A stretch of 58,559 nucleotides of DNA. Origin: Lachnospiraceae bacterium AM48-27BH (GTDB lineage: Bacteria; Bacillota; Clostridia; Lachnospirales; Lachnospiraceae). Of the stretch, positions 57,777 through 58,559 are shown one piece after another. Every line of letters begins with the position of its first letter. The first letter of the stretch is position 1. The translations under genes were made by a program, and so were the position numbers. The notes below the pieces were generated by a model. That model was given only the letters and a program-made list of their open reading frames with translations, was not told the DNA's origin and did not search any database. The stretch covers positions 1 to 58,559 of the forward strand of contig QUFC01000026.1 of the NCBI GenBank assembly GCA_003478355.1, given 5' to 3'.

Positions 57777-58247
57777 ATGAGGTTATTATTTCGTCAGAGA
57801 TTTTTTTCCTGGTTTGACAGCTATGATATTTATGATGAAAGAGAGAATCCTGTATACACGGTAAAAGGACAGCTATCCTGGGGACATTGTTTGAAGATTT
57901 TCAATCGGGATGACCGGGAAGTGGGAACAGTGAAGGAGAAGATCTTTACCTTCCTTCCGAAATTTGAATTGTATGAGAACGAACAGTATCTGGGGTGCAT
58001 CAGCAAGAAATTTACATTTTTTGTGCCTCATTACAACATTGATTTTAATGGATGGCAGGTGGAAGGAAACTTTTTGGAATGGGATTATCAGATCAATGAT
58101 GCGTCCGGCAGACTGGTGGCTTCGGTTTCCAAGGAACTATTTCACATGACGGATACGTATGTGCTGGATATCGAGCGGGAAGAAGACGCGCTTCATGTAC
58201 TGATGTTTGTGCTGGCGATGGATGCGGAGAAATGTTCCAGAAACTAG
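57777..58247 (+). CDS. LURP-one-related (YxjI-like) protein
   Basis: A 156-residue beta-rich protein of the LURP-one/scramblase-like fold: MRLLFRQRFFSWFDSYDIYD, YTVKGQLSWGHCLKIF, then PHYNIDFNGWQVEGNFLEWD. ATG 57777 is chosen 8 bases after AGGAGG; 57768 overlaps that site. It is a chromosomal-type gene with no link to the ICE. The cellular role of such proteins is not settled. Confidence 0.75.
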   Translation: MRLLFRQRFFSWFDSYDIYDERENPVYTVKGQLSWGHCLKIFNRDDREVGTVKEKIFTFLPKFELYENEQYLGCISKKFTFFVPHYNIDFNGWQVEGNFLEWDYQINDASGRLVASVSKELFHMTDTYVLDIEREEDALHVLMFVLAMDAEKCSRN

Positions 58248-58559
58248 CAATCCAGTTGATTTGCATAGTGACTATATGGAAGGTAAGAAACAGGATTTGT
58301 TCTGGGCATATTGCTGAAAAATAATAGCAAAATATCACAAAAACAATCTGAAATAGTTGCTATTTTCCTATTTTCCTCGTAATATGATACTAGGGTCAAA
58401 AGGTCAGAAGTTCGACGCAAGCTTGCTTGCAGGAGAATTTTTGACCTTGGGACCCGCCAAAAACATGAGTAAGCAGCCATTTTTCAAAGAAAAATGAGCG
58501 AATTACGAATGTTTTTGAGGATTGCGGGAGCACGCAGTGCAGAGCAATCCGGTATCAGA
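58248..58559. other. Intergenic region with a long imperfect inverted repeat
   Basis: No gene is seen. GGGTCAAAAGGTCA (about 58393-58406) pairs with TGACCTTGGGACCC near 58441-58454 with two mismatches, enclosing a GCAAGCTTGC palindrome (about 58418-58427). It could be a structured RNA leader or a dispersed intergenic repeat. Confidence 0.4.

Noticed and set aside
1..58559. CRISPR array, rRNA or tRNA genes
   Set aside because: No regularly spaced repeat-spacer pattern and no tRNA cloverleaf or rRNA-like sequence was noticed on either strand.

Overview
The window is most of a Tn1549/CTn-like integrative and conjugative element (ICE) of a gut-type clostridial Firmicute, followed by about 3 kb of flanking DNA. 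Family names come from recognising the translated sequences; no search was run. The evidence for the host group is the Maff2/PrgI/VirB4/CHAP transfer module, the DUF4315/DUF4366 proteins, TnpV, a transposon-transfer-assisting protein, AGGAGG ribosome sites and the TTG/GTG starts. The species cannot be named.

Layout. 1-120: a junction; virD4 lacks its N-terminus and Walker A, and unrelated sequence lies in front of it. 0.1-9.6 kb: the type IV secretion module (VirD4, Maff2, VirB6/TrbL-like, PrgI, VirB4, CHAP hydrolase, DUF4315, DUF4366 and small ICE proteins). 9.6-25.6 kb: DNA processing (topoisomerase III, CHC2 zinc-finger protein, a giant methylase/SNF2 helicase with TnpV encoded inside it in another frame, DUF3849 protein, MobC). 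26.1-28.0 kb: an AbiE toxin-antitoxin operon with its own palindromic operator. 28.0-29.6 kb: MOB relaxase and a structured candidate oriT. 29.6-30.6 kb: XRE regulator and SLOG protein. 30.9-49.0 kb: a one-strand cargo operon of 17 genes that resembles a reservoir of immunity proteins (DUF6138-like, ankyrin, LRR, beta-propeller-like, LRR+NTF2-like, a 1479-residue TPR/SUFU/DUF4253 protein, DUF4261), with no recognisable toxin gene. 49.0-55.5 kb: control and integration (WYL regulator, XRE and ImmA/IrrE-type pair under a LexA-box promoter, two sigma-like regulators, a MobC-like protein, a large serine recombinase, a candidate att site). 55.6-58.5 kb: flank with an MGMT-type gene, an IS200/IS605-type element (TnpB plus a tnpA remnant) and a LURP-one-like gene.

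Working together: the recombinase excises the element, MobC and the relaxase nick oriT, VirD4/VirB4/VirB6/PrgI/CHAP build the channel, and TopB, helicase and primase-like protein process DNA. The XRE/ImmA pair probably links excision to DNA damage, as in ICEBs1. The cargo looks like an acquired interbacterial defence locus, by analogy with Bacteroides AID systems.

Caution: at least 14 genes or gene segments are broken by one-base losses, every one in a short homopolymer and every one a -1 shift. They hit transfer, cargo and recombinase genes alike. This looks more like consensus sequencing error than decay. Frameshifted genes are entered over their restored spans.
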